A DNA stretch of 46,776 bases from an uncultured Oscillospiraceae bacterium. GTDB taxonomy: Bacteria; Bacillota; Clostridia; Oscillospirales; Oscillospiraceae. The stretch spans positions 1-46,776 of the forward strand of contig CANRHK010000002.1 of the NCBI GenBank assembly GCA_947630395.1. The letters run 5' to 3'. Positions within the stretch are counted from its first letter, which is position 1. Each line of letters starts with the position of its first letter. The notes beneath the pieces are model-generated. The model ran no database searches. It had not been told where the DNA came from and saw nothing but the letters and a program-made list of their open reading frames with translations. A program made the translations under genes and the position numbers. Below are positions 45,422-46,776 of the stretch, piece by piece.

Positions 45422-46282
45422 ATGAGTAAACCAAAAGTAGCAGTCCAAACGATTGTTTTCAGCTCTGTGGTCCGGCAGGAGGGCTATGACCGGATGATGC
45501 GTTTTATCCGGGAGCTGGGGGTCCGGGAGGTTGAGCTCTCCAAGGTCCCGGTCAACCGGGATACCGTCCCGCAGATTGAAGCCCTCTGTCAGGAGTTGGG
45601 GCTGCATATCTGTGTGATGAATGTGGGCTTGGAGCCCTCTGGCCCCAAGGCGGAGGTACCGAACCTTCAGGAAAATTTGGACGAGATGGCGCAGTACGCC
45701 AACCGGTTGGGATGCCGGTACTTAAGAATCGGAAGCCTGCCCTGGTGGTGCTATGGCAAGGCGGATGAGCACCTGCGGTATGCCGGGCTGCTCAATCAGT
45801 ATGGGGAGAGGCTGTCCCATTATGGCATTAAGCTGTATCACCATCACCATGAGTTTGAATTCCAGAAATATGGCGGCGTATATGGGCTGGACCTGCTGGC
45901 CCAGAACACGGACCCCAGCTATGTAGGCTTTGAGCTGGATACCCACTGGCTGCAGTTCGGCGGACAGGAGCCCATTTCCTGGATTGAGAAGCTGAAAGGC
46001 CGCGCGGACCTGGTTCACCTGAAGGATTACCGGATTGTGATGCCTCCGGAGGGCGTTTCCGGTGAGGAACGCTCCCCCAAGGTGGTTCGGAAAAAGGTGG
46101 TACAGTTTGCGGAGATCGGAACCGGAAATCTGGATATCACCGGTGTGATCGACGCCTGCATCCGCACTGGCGTCAAATATATGCCCATTGAGCAGGATAC
46201 TTCCTATGATTTGAGCCCCTTTGAGAGCATTCGCATCAGCGTGGAGAACATCAAGAAGCTGGGCTTCACGGACTGTTTCTGA
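45422..46282 (+). CDS. Sugar phosphate isomerase/epimerase-like TIM barrel
   Basis: A 286 aa product from ATG 45422 (TAAGGAGACGAA); the track's 45320 start would read through the leader hairpins. It has the AP-endonuclease-2/xylose-isomerase-like barrel: HHHHEFEFQ at mid-protein, FELDTHWLQFGG with metal-binding Asp and His, LVHLKDY, and the terminal acid in MPIEQDTS. These are the divalent-metal ligands of the family. Likely an isomerase or epimerase (possibly a dehydratase) of the sugar or cyclitol brought in by the LplB/YtcP system. Confidence 0.9.
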   Translation: MSKPKVAVQTIVFSSVVRQEGYDRMMRFIRELGVREVELSKVPVNRDTVPQIEALCQELGLHICVMNVGLEPSGPKAEVPNLQENLDEMAQYANRLGCRYLRIGSLPWWCYGKADEHLRYAGLLNQYGERLSHYGIKLYHHHHEFEFQKYGGVYGLDLLAQNTDPSYVGFELDTHWLQFGGQEPISWIEKLKGRADLVHLKDYRIVMPPEGVSGEERSPKVVRKKVVQFAEIGTGNLDITGVIDACIRTGVKYMPIEQDTSYDLSPFESIRISVENIKKLGFTDCF

Positions 46283-46316
46283 TATTTGGTGGATAAAAAG
46301 GCAGGAGGGAATTGTT

Positions 46317-46776
46317 ATGAGCCGGGAGTATGATGTGCTGATCATCGGCGGTGGTGTGGTCGGCAGCGCCATTGCCCGGGAGATGGCGCGGTATCAGCTG
46401 AGGATCGGTGTGCTGGAGAAGAATCTGGATGTCTGCTATGAGACCAGCGGCCGAAATTCCGCGGTGGTTCACGGAGGCTTTGCCTATGATCCCGGTACCC
46501 TCAAGGCGAGGCTGTGCGTCGAGGGCAACCGGATGATGGACGCGCTCTCCAAGGAACTGGATTTTACCTTCCAGCGCTGCGGGAAGGTGCTGGTGGGCAA
46601 TACCCCGGAGGATCTGGAGACCCTGAAAAGAACAATCCGGCAGGGGGAGCAAAACGGCGCCTCCGGCCTGGAGCTGATCGATGAGCAGCAGCTGCACCAG
46701 CTGGTGCCTGCTGTGGTGGGGAAGTTTGCCATGTACTCCCGGAACAGCGGCATCATGGATCCCTTCGGCTTTACCA
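46317..46776 (+). CDS. FAD-dependent oxidoreductase (GlpA/LhgO-like), N-terminal part
   Basis: Partial; 153 codons before the window ends. AGGCAGGAGGGAATTGTT precedes ATG 46317. The start YDVLIIGGGVVGSAIAREMARYQLRIGVLEK is a dinucleotide-binding fold for FAD with GxGxxG and terminal Glu. NSAVVHGGFAYDPGTLKARLCVEGNRMM is the hallmark of the anaerobic glycerol-3-phosphate / L-2-hydroxyglutarate dehydrogenase group. In this operon it may oxidise a polyol-phosphate or hydroxy acid. Not listed in the + strand ORF track because it is open at the end. Confidence 0.9.
   Translation, partial: MSREYDVLIIGGGVVGSAIAREMARYQLRIGVLEKNLDVCYETSGRNSAVVHGGFAYDPGTLKARLCVEGNRMMDALSKELDFTFQRCGKVLVGNTPEDLETLKRTIRQGEQNGASGLELIDEQQLHQLVPAVVGKFAMYSRNSGIMDPFGFT

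Overview
The window is a near-complete but right-truncated prophage of a PBSX/XkdK-type contractile-tail (myovirus) phage, joined directly to part of a host carbohydrate-uptake and catabolism locus. High GC, strong AGGAGG ribosome-binding sites, GTG/TTG starts, a tRNA with encoded CCA and LplB/YtcP-type permeases point to a high-GC Firmicute, probably a gut clostridium of the Oscillospiraceae type. The genus cannot be fixed by reading alone.

Layout. (1) 1-250: 3' part of a tRNA-Thr(GGT) gene, its terminator and the attL-side spacer. (2) 233-3328, leftward: tyrosine integrase with an inserted helix-turn-helix, a zinc-ribbon protein, an ImmA/IrrE peptidase and a CI-like repressor. (3) 3329-3700: divergent lysis-lysogeny switch with two promoters and four copies of an operator close to GTCACG-AAA-CGTGAC, then a Cro-like gene. 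(4) 3808-15438, rightward early genes, many coupled by ATGA/GTGA overlaps: DNA-binding protein, small unknowns, DUF2800 Cas4-like nuclease, DUF2815 ssDNA-binding protein, family A DNA polymerase, VapE-type primase-helicase, VRR-NUC nuclease, SNF2 helicase and a late-regulator-like sigma/ArpU protein. (5) 15665-18077: a three-gene cassette (ParB-like, ABC ATPase fused to GNAT, formyltransferase-like) just before the terminase; I propose it modifies phage DNA bases. (6) 18084-37217: packaging, head, connector, contractile tail and baseplate genes in standard order, including a -1 frameshift (A AAA AAC) in the tail-assembly chaperone. (7) 37207-39864: a tail-fibre gene whose last ~125 codons are not phage. 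They read as the C-terminus of a Gfo/Idh/MocA sugar dehydrogenase, in frame. (8) 39882-46776, host: LplB-like permease, YtcP-like permease, solute-binding lipoprotein, two-domain VOC protein, SDR dehydrogenase, sugar-phosphate-isomerase-like TIM barrel and the start of a GlpA/LhgO-like FAD oxidoreductase.

The phage has integration, control, replication, packaging and tail genes, but there is no holin, endolysin or attR. The simplest reading is a deletion (or an assembly chimera, which cannot be excluded here) that fused the fibre to a host dehydrogenase gene, removing the right end of the prophage and the 5' part of the sugar operon. If real, the prophage is locked in place, and the transporter genes now lie downstream of phage late transcription.

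Co-operation: integrase, repressor, Cro and ImmA set lysogeny; the early block replicates and recombines DNA; the ParB/ABC-GNAT/formyltransferase trio may alter the DNA before packaging; the XkdK-XkdU-like block builds a contractile tail. The host block would import a sugar or cyclitol derivative and oxidise or isomerise it.
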